Below are positions 26,346-39,000 of a DNA stretch of 64,000 nucleotides, piece by piece (position 1 is the stretch's first letter; every line of letters starts with the position of its first letter). The stretch covers positions 59,236,292 to 59,300,291 of the forward strand of contig JAPWDM010000004.1 in NCBI GenBank assembly GCA_035578155.1, read 5' to 3'. Position numbers and translations under genes: made by a program. The notes under the pieces are model-generated. The model was not told where the DNA came from, did no database searches, and was given only the letters and a program-made list of their open reading frames with translations. Source of the DNA: Brachynemurus nebulosus. Taxonomy: Eukaryota; Arthropoda; Insecta; Neuroptera; Myrmeleontidae.

Positions 26346-27025
26346 GGCATTCTTTCTGCATTCTTTCTGAACGGGAGACCCTCTGCTGGCCAAAATTTGT
26401 GTTGCTTAAAAATAGGTGTACAATATCTCAAATTAAAGATTATGAACTCTACTTTTACAACGTGAGTGGCATGATTGTCCTCACACAATAATGGCTTCAA
26501 TATGGCGGCTGAAAAGCATAACCGCATTTTTTTGCGGGCAATAAACGTTCTGTAACGTTTTTAAAACTTTTTTTGGTTAAAAATATACAGCTTTCCTTAA
26601 CGCTTTGAGGACAATTTAAAAATATATAGAATATATACAGAGTGATCCATTTAACCTGGAATTTTGTATGTCTTGAAAAATAAGCCTGTAGGGAAACTTT
26701 CCCTGACCAAAAAAATAGTATTTCTGAGAGGGCATCGTTTTGTCATAAAATAAGCCCCCCTGCCCCCTGTGAGGGGGAGGGCGGGGATAATTTTGCAATC
26801 TAAAATAGAAACCCCCCGAATCCATTGCAGATTCGGATTCTACGGGACAAAATACTCAACTTTTATACGAACAATTTTTTTCTATTCGTAACAGATGGGG
26901 GCTGTAATTGTAAAGATAAGTTTATTTATATGCAAGTATGTAAACTAAAAATTTTAAAATTTCACTGCAGATATATATGCACATATTCTGTATACGTAAT
27001 ATGCAAAATTCAAATGCAAAATCAG
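26344..27025. repeat. repeat-rich DNA with an ACAGAGTG end
   Basis: After the (TA)n tract comes a moderately GC-richer stretch (GGAGACCCTCTGCTGGCC; GCCCCCCTGCCCCCTGTG) and ATACAGAGTGATCCATTTAA at about 26635, which resembles termini of common insect repeats. No gene recognised. Confidence 0.35.
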
Positions 27026-27029
27026 TAAC

Positions 27030-27700
27030 GTAAAATTCTAGAATATTCTAATCGTCAACTAGCAGAGATATCAAAAAACAAACTTCACCGTTGAATTGGT
27101 CATTAAAAATGAGATTAAACAGTGTAGTTTGACAAAAGTTCTAGAATGTTCTATTTGTCAACTAGCAAAGATATTGAAAAATCAACTGTACCATTTAATT
27201 GTCCATTGAAAAAGAGGTCAAATTACACATTTTGACAAATTTTCTGGAATATTCTATTCGTTAACTAGCAAAAATATTCAAAAACAGACGTCACCATTGA
27301 ATTGGCTACCAAAAAAGAGACCAAATAACACATTTTGAGAAATTTTCTAGAATATTCTATTTGTCAACTAACAAATATATTGGAAAATCTACTGCACCAC
27401 TTAATTGTCCAATCGAAATTAAACTAATGTAACCAACTCTCCGATTTTGACAAGCAATTTTTGCTATTGGACGAATAGAATATTCTAGAACATTTATCAA
27501 AACGTGCTATTCCGTCTTTTATTCGATGACCAATTAAATGCTACAATCGATTTTTCGATATATTTGTTAGTTGACGAATAGAACATTCTAGAATTTTTGT
27601 CAAAATGCGTTGCTTAATCTAATTTTTAGTGCCCAGTTCAATAATGAAGTTTGTTTTTTGGTATCTTTGCTAGTTCACGAATAGAATATTTTAGAATTTT
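27030..27700. repeat. dyad-symmetric array of heat-shock-element-like triads, 103-bp period
   Basis: Four units on the left read TTCnnGAAnnTTC at 27036, 27139, 27242 and 27345; three on the right read GAAnnTTCnnGAA at 27478, 27581 and 27684 (the last with TTT in the middle). Spacing is exactly 103 bp on both sides and the whole is symmetric about 27417. Each triad sits in a longer unit (GTCAACTAGCAAAGATATT). The nTTCnnGAAnnTTCn pattern is the HSF1 binding consensus. The array is probably part of a MITE with internal repeats; ends are not resolved. Confidence 0.8.
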
Positions 27701-28503
<803 letters not shown>

Positions 28504-29660
28504 GGGTAAACGGTATAGTGATTGACACCCTAAGGTAAAATTGTTTTTTAGAACGACAAAATTTGGAAAGTATATTGATTTTATAGAAATCAAAACGTGT
28601 ATTGTGTCTATTTTGTCTATTTTCATGTAGTATACACTCAAGTGAGTTTTATAAAGACAGATATATAAATAAATTAGTAAAAATGAAATAATGTAGAATT
28701 TCCAGTAATTGACATTTTGAAGACAATCATTGACAGTCGGTAGATTAGTTATTGACATCTTTTCCTCTTTCAGAAATGCCATACTTATGAGAAAGAAAGC
28801 AATAGGAGCATTAATTAAGCAATTATAGTTAATACCTAAATAAATATTTATTTTAGAATTAAATTATAAAATGAAGTAATTCATTTGTAGCATGGCAGGC
28901 ACGTATTTCTTTTATAAACAACTTATGTTTCTAAATACTTCCTTTTTTCTCATACCATTCATGAAAGCTTGGATGGTTAACCTCAGAATATTGCTTTAAA
29001 TATGGCAAGTTCTTTTTAACCTTAAGCATATCTTCAATTAAAATAACATTAACCACATGTAGAGTTACGAATAAAAATATTCTTGACACTTATGGTAGAT
29101 TTTAATACTAACAAGCAATTAACGAGTCTTAAGACAGCGATTGACACAGCCGAATTATAGTTAATGACAGATGACAATAACTGTTAATTGATAAAATTAT
29201 CACTCAGTTATTGACTCCCCATGTTAATGACTCTTTGGAAGCATTAAAATCGTGACAGTCGTAAACACCCCCAAAAAATTATTAAAATATTAACTTATTG
29301 ATACAAAAACACCCAATTTAATATTTGTTAAGGTATAATGTATTCATATAAATTCGAAAAAAAATTTTAAATCGTTAGCACAACCAGCATACAAATAAAA
29401 TATTAGAACCATCCGCTTAACAATTTTTTTATATATTCACGAATTTGGCTGTAGATTACACACGCGACTATTAAAACAGTGACCAACCGAATGTTTATAA
29501 GCCTTTCGTAACAAGACTTGGTTAGATATAAACTGACACAACAAAGAATTCGTTGATTTGTTTTTTTTTTTAAATAATTACCACTTAATTGTTAATAATA
29601 ATGGTTTAAATTTATACGTGTCAATCACTATAGGGGTGTCAACCACTATACCGTTTACCC
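28504..29660. mobile_element. TA-flanked TIR element, 1157 bp
   Basis: TIR GGGTAAACGGTATAGTGATT at the left and the inverse at the right, each next to TA (28502-28503, 29661-29662): Tc1/mariner-like. The interior repeats the word ATTGACA or TTGACAC many times in both orientations. On the minus strand, complement(28931..29053), a short frame reads PYLKQYSEVNHPSFHEWY and looks protein-like, perhaps a transposase remnant. Confidence 0.65.
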
Positions 29661-29747
29661 TACATACATTTTAGTTCTTGTATTATTGTATATCTTCACT
29701 TAAATCGTAACAATAACAAAACAGTACAAAATATCTGATTAAGACTA

Positions 29748-31315
29748 ACAAGGAGATGCACCCAGAGTGAAATTCGGGATTTTGATGAAACTTCGCTGGT
29801 GTGTAGTATAGGTAACAATAAGGGACCCGCATTTTTTTTATCAGCCATCGTCCACGTTTAGGGGGTGAAACCAGCCCCTAAAGTTGGGGGTTCAAATCGT
29901 ATTTCTTCAGATATCTCGAAAACTATAAGAGATAGAGGAAAACTTTAAATTGATGAAATGTTACTCTTTGAAAGACCTATTCACCTGTATAGGTTAAATC
30001 AGGGCTGAGTTCATAAGGGGGGCTGGAGGGGTGAAAATGGGGGTAAATTTTCTTGCACAGCCTGAATGGTTCAATGTACCAAATTTTTACCACTATAAAT
30101 AGAAAGAGCACCAAAAATTAGGGGATACCTGTTTTTGCGTTTTTTTGAAATATGTGTGGTATCCAAGCCACATAAGGAAGAATAACATAGGGTAGATTAT
30201 ATAGTAATATTATTGGTTGCAAATACGTCCTATATTTTTTATTTTTATGTTTATTTTCATCATGAAAATGTAAATTTTTACTTTCCGATAATGATTCATG
30301 TATTTTTCAGTACTTACTTAATTGGTAATTTAGCCATGTGTATATTTGGTTACTCATATTCGACATTTTTTATACCTATTTCTGCGAAAGCTCTCTGGTC
30401 TGCAAGTTTTAATGAATGTTCGATAAGAAGCAATAATCTACCATTCAACAACTGCCTTTATCTTTTTACAAATTCCTTTTTAACCAAATAAACGCGGTTT
30501 ATTTCTTTCTCAACATTCATACTACTTGCCTTATTCTTTTTTGTAAGTTTTTTAGGTGTCAACCAGCTTTCCTATATGGAAAAATTTATTACAAAGCACT
30601 TGAACAGTGAACGAAAGAGATTACTGCTTCTTGTCGAGCATTCATTAACACAGCCACACCAGAGGACTTTAACTTTCGCAAAACTAGGTATAAAAAATAT
30701 CGAATGTGAGTAACCAAATGTACACATGGCTAAATTACCAATTAAGTTAGTACTGAAAAATATATGATTCATTATCAGAAAGTAAAAAAATACATTTTCA
30801 TGATGAAAATAAACATAAATATAAAAAAATATAGGACGTATTTGCAATCAATAATAATACTATATAATCTATCCTATGTTATTCTTCCTTATGTGGCTTG
30901 GATACCACACATATTTCGAAAAAACGCAAAAACACGTATCCCCTAATTTTTGGTGCTCTTCCTATTTATAGTGGTAAAAATTTGATACATTGAACCATTC
31001 AGGCTGTGCAAGAAAATTTACCCCCATTTTCACCCTTCCAGCCCCCCTTACGAACCCAGCCCTGATTTAACCTATACAGGTGAATAGGTCTTTCAAAGAG
31101 TAACATTTCATCAATTTAGAGTTCTCCTCTATCTCTTATAGTTTTCGAGATATCTTAAGAAATACGATTTGAACCCCCAACTTTAGGGGCTGGTTTCGCC
31201 CCCTAACCGTGGACGATGGCCGATAAAAAAATACGGGTCCCTTATTTTTACCTATACTACACACCAGCGAAGTTTCATCAAAATCCCGAATTTCACTCTG
31301 GGTGCATCTCCTTGT
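29748..31315. mobile_element. long palindromic element, ACAAGGAG family, copy 1
   Basis: 1568 bp, arms about 700 bp (29748-30450 and 30595-31315) that are near-identical in inverse. Termini ACAAGGAGATGCACCCAGAG. Both arms hold GAAACTTCGCTGGTGTGTAG and GGCCATCGTCCACG-like blocks. The loop (about 30460-30590) is unique and contains AATAAA-like words. Same termini as copies at 35876 and, more distantly, 44081. No target duplication resolved. Confidence 0.8.
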
Positions 31316-31571
31316 AAGTTCACTATCATCACTAGGGATGGGCGATATTAATTGATGTTTTAAAAACTCGCACAGTTTCTTTTAAAACATGGATTTATTT
31401 ACGATTTACAACTGTCGACGCATCGATTTTTTTTTACTCAACATCGATTTTTTCAAATGCCATCTAGTGTATAAAAAAATTAATTCTCTGTTACCGTTTG
31501 TTAATAATTCACTGATAGACAAAAATGACCTTAATGAATGTTAAATGAAATTGAATGGGTTATTTTGTAAG

Positions 31572-32167
31572 AAAAATCCAAATGTGAGTGTAAAAAGTGT
31601 ATTTTGAGCGATATATTGCATCCCATATCCTTGTAAGCTGTTAAGAAGTTGCGAATCAACTCTTTATAGTTTTTGGCCCTGTGGTTTCCAAGAAAATTAT
31701 AAACAATATTTCGAAAACATGTCTATGCAAAATTTTCGATCGGATTAAGTTTTTATTCAAACTGTTTATTAGTCCGTAGGTATCTAATTTATGGCCCTGC
31801 AAATATACCTTTTTTTATTTTAGCATCACTGATTTTTGGAAATTTCTGTTTTAAGTAACAAAAACCATTTCCATTAGTGTCGATAGCTTTAACAAAGTTT
31901 TTCATAAGTCCGAGTTTGATGTGCAATGGAGGCATAGGCGGATCCAGGGGGTATCTGTGGGGGCTACAGCCCCCCCCCCCCCCCCTTGACCGACAATAGG
32001 TAACTTTTTTAGTTAAACATACATTTAGAACACACAATTCCCCAAAATTCCTCTTGGGATTAGAGACAGCCCCTCTGCCTTTTCAACTGGTTGGATCCGT
32101 CCTTGCATGGAGGTAGCAATACATCTTCAGGATATATTAAAAGAGGGTGAAGAACATTTCGTTTACC
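31572..32167 (-). pseudogene. eroded coding remnant of a multicopy insect protein family
   Basis: Reading the minus strand, the frame contains VLHPLLIYPEDVLLPP, then (after the nested MITE) HIKLGLMKNFVKAIDTNGNG and KFPKISDAKIKKGIF, and further down RNIVYNFLGNHRAKNY and GCNISLKIHFLHSHLDFF. I recall these blocks from uncharacterised, transposon-linked proteins that are repeated in many insect genomes; function unknown. Several stops and frame shifts break it. It lies wholly inside the hAT-type element, so it was either captured or is old internal sequence. Confidence 0.65.
31933..32105. mobile_element. nested MITE, 173 bp
   Basis: Termini CATAGGCGGATCCAG and inverse CAAGGACGGATCCAA; flanked by AATGGAGG and CATGGAGG (7 of 8 bases equal), a hAT-like duplication. 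It includes a run of about 15 C. It sits inside the coding remnant: removing it rejoins the LLPP and HIKLGL blocks. Confidence 0.65.
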
Positions 32168-32612
32168 TAGTATAAGAGCGTCTCGCTTAGGCTTAGGTCA
32201 TTAAGCAAAATTCGTGTAATCAGTTTTGTTTAACAGAAACTGAGGGTGATTGAACAAAATTAAGTATAAGGTTTATTTGTGGGTAGGTAGTAGTGTTTAA
32301 AAAAGCGATTCGAATTTCTTTAACAAAATCACTGTTCACCAGTGAATTAATGCTTATCAAGATTATCAATACTCAGTTCCCTCTAATGCTCTAGTATTTC
32401 TATTTTACAAATTTTAATGCCGAATAGATGTGAAACTTTTAAATAAATACGTTTATTCTTTGATAATTTCCGAAACTGTTTGAAGTAATCGATTATTTTC
32501 GATACCCGATAGCTTTTCCTCTTTTTAATCGATTAAAAAACATCGACTACTGTAATAATTGATTCTGAAGAATCGATGTTTTCAGAAAATATCGCTCCTC
32601 CGTAATCATCAC

Positions 32613-34527
32613 CGACACCATTACAGAATATAGAACAATCAAACAAATATTCAGGAAATTGTCTGTGTGGTTTCTAAATTAAAGGTGTAATGGTGTCATC
32701 ACATCCTTTTACCTTACACTTACATGTTAGTGTACAATTGTATAATATACAACTTGGGTATGTAGGTATGTATATTATACATACCTACATACCAAAGTTG
32801 AATGTTTTGAGTTATTTGAAAAGCTACAATTTAGTATAATGTCATTGTGTACACTTGTATAATGCTACCAGATGATCAGACAATTAGGGTTGCTCCACAC
32901 TATAGTGCCCATCATAATTCGTTCTTAGGCCGGTAAAGTGTTATGTTCATATTTATGTTGGTGAATGAGACACCAGTACCGTTCACAATTTGTTCTCGAT
33001 CCAATGTCATTCATCATATCCGTTTTTGACTGACTAACTGAAACATTCACATCATGCTGTGACAAGTTCGTTATCTTTGTCAAATATTTTTTGAGACTGA
33101 CCGTTTTTGGGGTGTCGTTCACTGGATAGTATAAATACACTCATTTGTTTTTTTTTTTTTTTTTTATATAATATGTAACCAGAGCGAAAACGATCTGTGG
33201 TCCGCACTACATTGTGGAGTGAAATTCTTCACAATGGGGAGTATTTCACTCAGTCCACAGGGGGAAGCCCTAGTTGGATTTTACGTACATGGTATCAATT
33301 TAAAAAACAAGCCAGGCCTCATATTTTTGGAACTGTAACAGTTAACGAAAATTTGTCGGAACCGTTTCTGGAACATGATGAGGGAACCACTACGACCCAC
33401 AAACTAATACACACAATACTATTTATGTATTTGTCAGAAGATTTCTTCTGATAAACGTCAGGATGAACTTTATTTTAATATTTTTCATGATGGCATACTT
33501 TATTATTATAATCAGCAGATTTATAACTCCTGTGGTTTTTGGAAATGTGATGCAAACATCATTTTTTAAAAGGAATAACAGATTAATTTGCTGACAGAAA
33601 TAATCCAATGATTACATAAACAACATAAATAGAATAAAAAGAATTGTTTCTCAGATAAATTGTCTCAATTCAAAGAGAAACGAGGCAATTTATTTGATAA
33701 ATCTTTTATCTGAATTAACTTATAGAGACAATTTACCTATAATAATGTACTCGTACATACAGTGATAATCAAACTGCTAGAAACTTACTAAAAATTTAGT
33801 ATTTCATAAAATAAGTAAACACAGATGTAAGTTATTATTTTGTCAGAACAGCTATTGTTAACATACTTGTTGAAGTTAAATACTTGAAAGCAATCGACAT
33901 GCCAACAGACATTCTGCTAAAAAGTTTAAGTTCGCCCAAACATGTGCGAAACAGGTTTGAAACATTGATGGAAACACACTTTCACAATTCAAAAATATGT
34001 AATGAGTGTTGACAATGACCCTGGCATACAAAACTCTCAGGAATTTGCATGTATACGAATTTATCTAAATAACCATTGAGAAATGCTATAGCTAATTAGA
34101 AATGTGTGTTTTATCTTATTTTTATACTTAAAATAACAGTTTTAAAGTTGAATATCGAAATACTGGAAAAAACGTTTCTTTATAATCTATGTCTTCTTTT
34201 TGTGTAAAACCGTGAGCAACTAATCGGCCACTGTATCTTTTGTCTCACCATTAACTTTTTTTCCAAACATCCACTTACACTGAACAACTGTAACACGTTC
34301 TCTTTTCTTAACTACCTCTTAACTGTACTTCCCTCGCGTCATTTTCATTAAATGATTGTATTTCCTTCACCATAGCTTTACACTATTTCTTGAATTGTGG
34401 CTCATTCATTGCCACGTCAAAAGGAATCGTATCATAAAACGAACTAATATATACCTCCACACACATATTGCTGTATCCCTACTTTTCAGATTTTTACCCA
34501 CTCGCTTTCCGCCTTTAGGTTGGTCTA
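32613..34527. other. gene-free DNA with a 51-bp palindrome
   Basis: 32750-32800 is a near-perfect palindrome (arms CAACTTGGGTATGTAGGTAT and inverse). 33144-33165 is a T-run. The open stretch at 33197-33451 lacks recognised motifs and I do not call it a gene. Confidence 0.4.
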
Positions 34528-35535
34528 GGGGAGATCCTTGTACCTAAAGACACTTTCGTTTAAAACTTCATAACTTGAGTAAAAATTTAAGTATAACTTC
34601 GAATATTGAAAATTGTGTAAGCACACACTAACATCTTAATATTATGATACCACATATCACGATATTGTGTTTCATTTTTGCGAAAACTTGAATTAAATAA
34701 TCGAGGATATTTGTCCCACGGTACAATCACAGCTTGTACCTTGGGACACCAATGGTTGTACCTTAGAACAAGTTATGCAAGACATTTTAAGCCCTGAAAG
34801 CAAAATATATATTCTATTGTTTGGTTTTACTTGCAATCATTTTTATTATGGTATTTTAATGGCATTTTTGACGTTTTCTTCATTGGGCTTTGGCCGGGCG
34901 ACTTTGTTCTTATTTCGTACCATCTGGATAGATACAGACAAAGTCCTCAGCGTAAGTGTAGAAAATTGTAACTAGTGGTAAGTCGAGAGTGTGCCCGACA
35001 TGGCTTAAGACATGTAGTCAGTCGGCGTCCGTCGCCGAACGCACAGTGCATTGTAATACATTGTTAGACATTGTTACTTGAATTGGACAGGTTAGTCTGT
35101 CCCACAATAGGTGTTTTGTAGTAGTGTGTGTGAATACGCACACAGAAGCAAACACCAAACCAACACCATTGCAAGCAGTGTGTACCTACACAATCTAGTG
35201 GGGAGATTTTACGTCACCCACTGGCGACAAGTGGAACAGTTTGATAGACATTCTAGTTTGGTCCCTTGATAAAGACAAATATTGAAAACAAACTTACCTA
35301 TAAACCTCTGTAAAAAAGCAATGCCTTGTACCTTGTGACCATCCCAAGGTACAAAAAATTTGCTGTCCCAAGGTACAAATTTCAATTGCATACAATAAAG
35401 TGTGGTTATATTTTTTAATTAGGGAAATCCAGTGATATACGTCAAAATAAATAGTTATGAATGTGTATAATAACTATTTGTATCTTTAATCATTTACTCA
35501 CCTCAAAATACTTCGAGTAAAATATGATTTATATC

Positions 35536-35580
<45 letters not shown>

Positions 35581-35766
35581 GTTAAAAATCTCAAAACCTT
35601 GCACATTGGAAAAACGAGTCAAAATGGCCGACTTTACTGCGTATGTTTTGAGCATTTATGTCAAATACTCATTAAATGTCACTACTAATCATTCTACAAT
35701 ACATTGGTTCTCAAGTTATGGGTTTGTCCCGAAGTACAAGGTGTCCTGAGCTACAAGGATCTCCCC
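34528..35766. mobile_element. TIR element with repeated GGTACAA modules, 1239 bp
   Basis: TIR GGGGAGATCCTTGTACCTAA and the inverse at the right (ACAAGGATCTCCCC), about 26 bp with three mismatches. Inside, the word TTGTACCTTGGGAC or its inverse TCCCAAGGTACAA recurs about seven times (34710-34770, 35323-35380, 35726-35760), probably subterminal binding sites. A 39-A run lies at 35541-35579. Target duplication not resolved. Confidence 0.55.
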
Positions 35767-35875
35767 TGCTTGTCCAATATTCTTCAATTCCTTCTTGGGA
35801 ACAGTATCCTGGAATTCATCTAAGGAGCTACACGAAGAAATTAACTATTCTTCTACATAACTTGCACCATGTCTG

Positions 35876-36935
35876 ACAAGGAGATGCACCCAGAGTGAAA
35901 TTCGCAATTTTGATGAAACTTCGCTGGTGTGTAGAATACGCAAAAATAAGGGACCCATATTTTTTTTATCGGCCATCTTCCACGTTTACGAGGTGAAACC
36001 AGCCCTTAAAGTTCGGAGTTAAAATTGTATTTCTTAAGATATTTCGAAGACTATAAGAGAATGAGGAAAACTTTAAATTGGCGAAATGTTATTCTTTAAA
36101 GTACTTATTCACCTGTATAGGTTAAACCAGGGTCGGGTTCATAAGGGGAGCTGGAGGATCGAAAATGGGGCTAAATTTTCTAGTACAGCCTAAAGAGTTC
36201 AATGTATCAATTTTTTTCCATCATAAATAGAAAGAGCATCAAAAATTAGGGGAAACGTGTTTTTGCGTTTTTTTGAAATATGTGTGGTATCCAAGCCATA
36301 CAAGGAAGAACAAAATAGCGTAGATTATATCTAGCGCCGGCAGACAAAAGGACTTAAGCCCATTTTTGACTTTTTTTATTTTATAATAAGAACCAAGAGG
36401 GTCGGTCTCATATATTTCCAAAAGGGCAAAAGTCAATTCCACCCCTAACATCATTTTTTATGGACTTGTTTTAAAAGAAATTCTTTTCAGAAACTAAAAA
36501 AAGAAGTTAATTTCTTAAAATTCTTAATAAAATAATAAATAAGTACATAGTCTAATTAAATTGAAATGTATTTTTATGGCAACAACTACCAGCTAAAACG
36601 GGTTAAGTCCACAAATGGTTTTAACAACAAAATTTATTGTTGTTTTTTATATGTTAAGTCCATAAAAATTTCTTAAAAATTTTAGTTTAAGGCTTAAAGT
36701 TAATTCTTTTTTTACGATTTACTGTGTTACATGTTAAGAAACTAATTTATCTAAAAAAATGTACAAAATGTCATGTAAGCATGAAGATAATTCAAATAAA
36801 CTGACGTTGCATGCATTTAATTTTAGTTTTTACTCTCTACTGTAAAGTTGATGTTTTGGACTTAAGTCCTTTTGTATGCCCGCGCTAGATATTGCATTAT
36901 TATTGTTTGCAAATATGTACGTTCTATATCTTTAG
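35876..36935 (+). mobile_element. ACAAGGAG family, copy 2 (one arm, interrupted)
   Basis: Begins ACAAGGAGATGCACCCAGAG and follows copy 1's left arm up to TAGATTATAT at 36330; after a 558-bp insertion it continues with ATATTGCATTATTATTGTTT as copy 1 does. The second arm is absent. Confidence 0.75.
36331..36888. mobile_element. MITE with CTAGCGC ends, 558 bp, nested
   Basis: TIR CTAGCGCCGGCAGACAAAAG; the right end is the inverse with two mismatches over 28 bp. ATAT on both sides (36327-36330, 36889-36892). The uninterrupted copy at about 30190-30215 and its inverse at 30840-30870 serve as empty sites. The interior repeats TTAAGTCCA words. Superfamily not recognised. Confidence 0.75.
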
Positions 36936-37052
36936 TCGAATTTTTCCTTGAAAAGATTAGACTTATACAGCCTATACGATAAGAACGGGACGAGCCGATA
37001 GGGGCGCTATCCGTTTTCGGACCCGTAGAACATGATTCTGAAGAAAAAAATG

Positions 37053-37116
<64 letters not shown>

Positions 37117-37140
37117 CATTTTTTTTCTTCAGAATCATGT
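36936..37140. repeat. dispersed repeat B plus (TA)n hairpin
   Basis: Second copy of the repeat at 22128. Its end (AACATGATTCTGAAG and AAAAAATGTCTGATATA) is mirrored after the (TA)n tract as TATCAGACATTTTTTTTCTT and CAGAATCATGTT, making a 110-bp hairpin with (TA)n at its tip. Confidence 0.65.
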
Positions 37141-37149
37141 TCTTCATGT

Positions 37150-37721
<572 letters not shown>

Positions 37722-37725
<4 letters not shown>

Positions 37726-38206
37726 AAGAACTGAAATTTGGTAAGTGGGGCTCATTTTCGATGCACATCAATACTATCAAGGTGGGATAAATTTTAGGCA
37801 AATTTTGGATCCGACCCAACCTTTAAGGGGTGGTGGGGGGCAACAAAACAATAGAACTTTTCCAAACCGATTGGAAATAATGTTTCGGTCAATTATCTAC
37901 AACATGTCCAAAATTCAGCTATTCAGCTTCCTAGGGTGATTTGGAAGGAGCAGAGAGGGAAAAAATTATTTTGGTTGGATCTAACACGCCCACAGTCCCC
38001 CATAATTCACGTAGAGGGTTGAAATTTGGTATGTTATTAGAGTTCGTACCTAGGGTCTGCTTTTTGAAGGTCTTAATATTTCCTAGAGATACTATCAATA
38101 ATATTTTTACCTGTGACTACTATGAAATTACTTATTTACTGTGCAAAATACTATTTGTATCCAATATGGTTTTATTGGGATATTGTAATAATCTGAAATT
38201 TTGTAA
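37722..38206. other. gene-free DNA
   Basis: No gene recognised; a GC-richer patch (GGGGTGGTGGGGGGC, about 37825) of unknown origin. Confidence 0.3.
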
Positions 38207-38422
38207 CCAAATATTTTACTAATTTATCATAGAAGATGAAGGATTAAAAATAATAATTCAACATTCTTCCGTAGAATAAATTGTTTCTTTATTTTCTCTA
38301 TAAAAGATACCGAAAAATTTTTGGAAAAAAGAGAAAATAAAGAAGCAGTTTATTCTACGGAAGAATGTAGAATTATTATTTTTAAACCTTCATCTCCTAT
38401 GATAAATTAGTAAAATATTTGG
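38207..38422. mobile_element. hairpin MITE, 216 bp
   Basis: Arms of about 95 bp: CCAAATATTTTACTAATTTA, AACATTCTTCCGTAGAATAA and TTCTTTATTTTCTCT on the left have exact or near-exact inverses on the right (ending GTAAAATATTTGG). Only about 25 bp of loop. Confidence 0.7.
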
Positions 38423-38689
38423 GAATCTTAGGTTAAAAAATTTCAAACTATTTGTATCCTTTAAAGAAAATAGACAACTGGACTGTCCAGTTATCATCAA
38501 TTGGCATGTGTGTCTGCTCTTCTCAGCAAATTCCATAAAGATGAAATTTCCATCGGGCCGGGCTCGGTCATCCTGATATTAAAAATGAAATATGGACTTT
38601 ACTTATCTGTCTTCAGTAGTTTCGAGAAAACGGTAGCAGGTATCAAAAAAATGATATAACAAAACTATAGGTAAAATTGGTATAAGAAT

Positions 38690-39000
38690 TCAAAAAAAAG
38701 ACGATCAAAGTTGAAGTTATCCTGTAGGACCTGAGAACCCCCAAGAAAGCCTAAAGTAAGCAACTGGACGTATCGTTACCAAATTTTTGGTTCTCCAAAG
38801 AAACCCAAAATAAATGGCTGAACGAATCTTGACAAAAACGACATGAGGATAAAACCCCCCCGTGAGCTTTGCGGACCCAAAAAACCCTCCAAATAAACGA
38901 CCAAACGGATGTTATCCAAATTTTTCTCAAATATTACGGTGATTCCGAAATAAATTAATGTGAATTCTGAAATATTCTCCAGACCCTGGGATCTCAAAAT
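38690..39000 (+). repeat. degenerate tandem repeat, about 100-110 bp
   Basis: Three or so diverged units sharing CCCAAAATAAATGGCTGAAC / CCTCCAAATAAACGACCAAA / CCTAAAGTAAGCAACTGG and CCAAATTTTT. The layout resembles the 18.6-20.6 kb satellite unit (AAAATAAACTAACCGACCGA), suggesting a distant relative. Confidence 0.45.

Larger units (their letters stand above)
31333..32604. mobile_element. hAT-type element, 1272 bp
   Basis: TIR TAGGGATGGGCGATATT at the left; the right end inverse reads TACGGAGGAGCGATATT. A perfect 8-bp target duplication ATCATCAC flanks it (31325-31332, 32605-32612). Subterminal ACATCGATTTTTT-like words recur on both sides. It contains a minus-strand coding remnant and a nested MITE. 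Confidence 0.85.

Noticed and set aside
33197..33451. 84-codon open frame with ordinary composition
   Set aside because: No motif, no splice or start context, no neighbour to support it; length is possible by chance.
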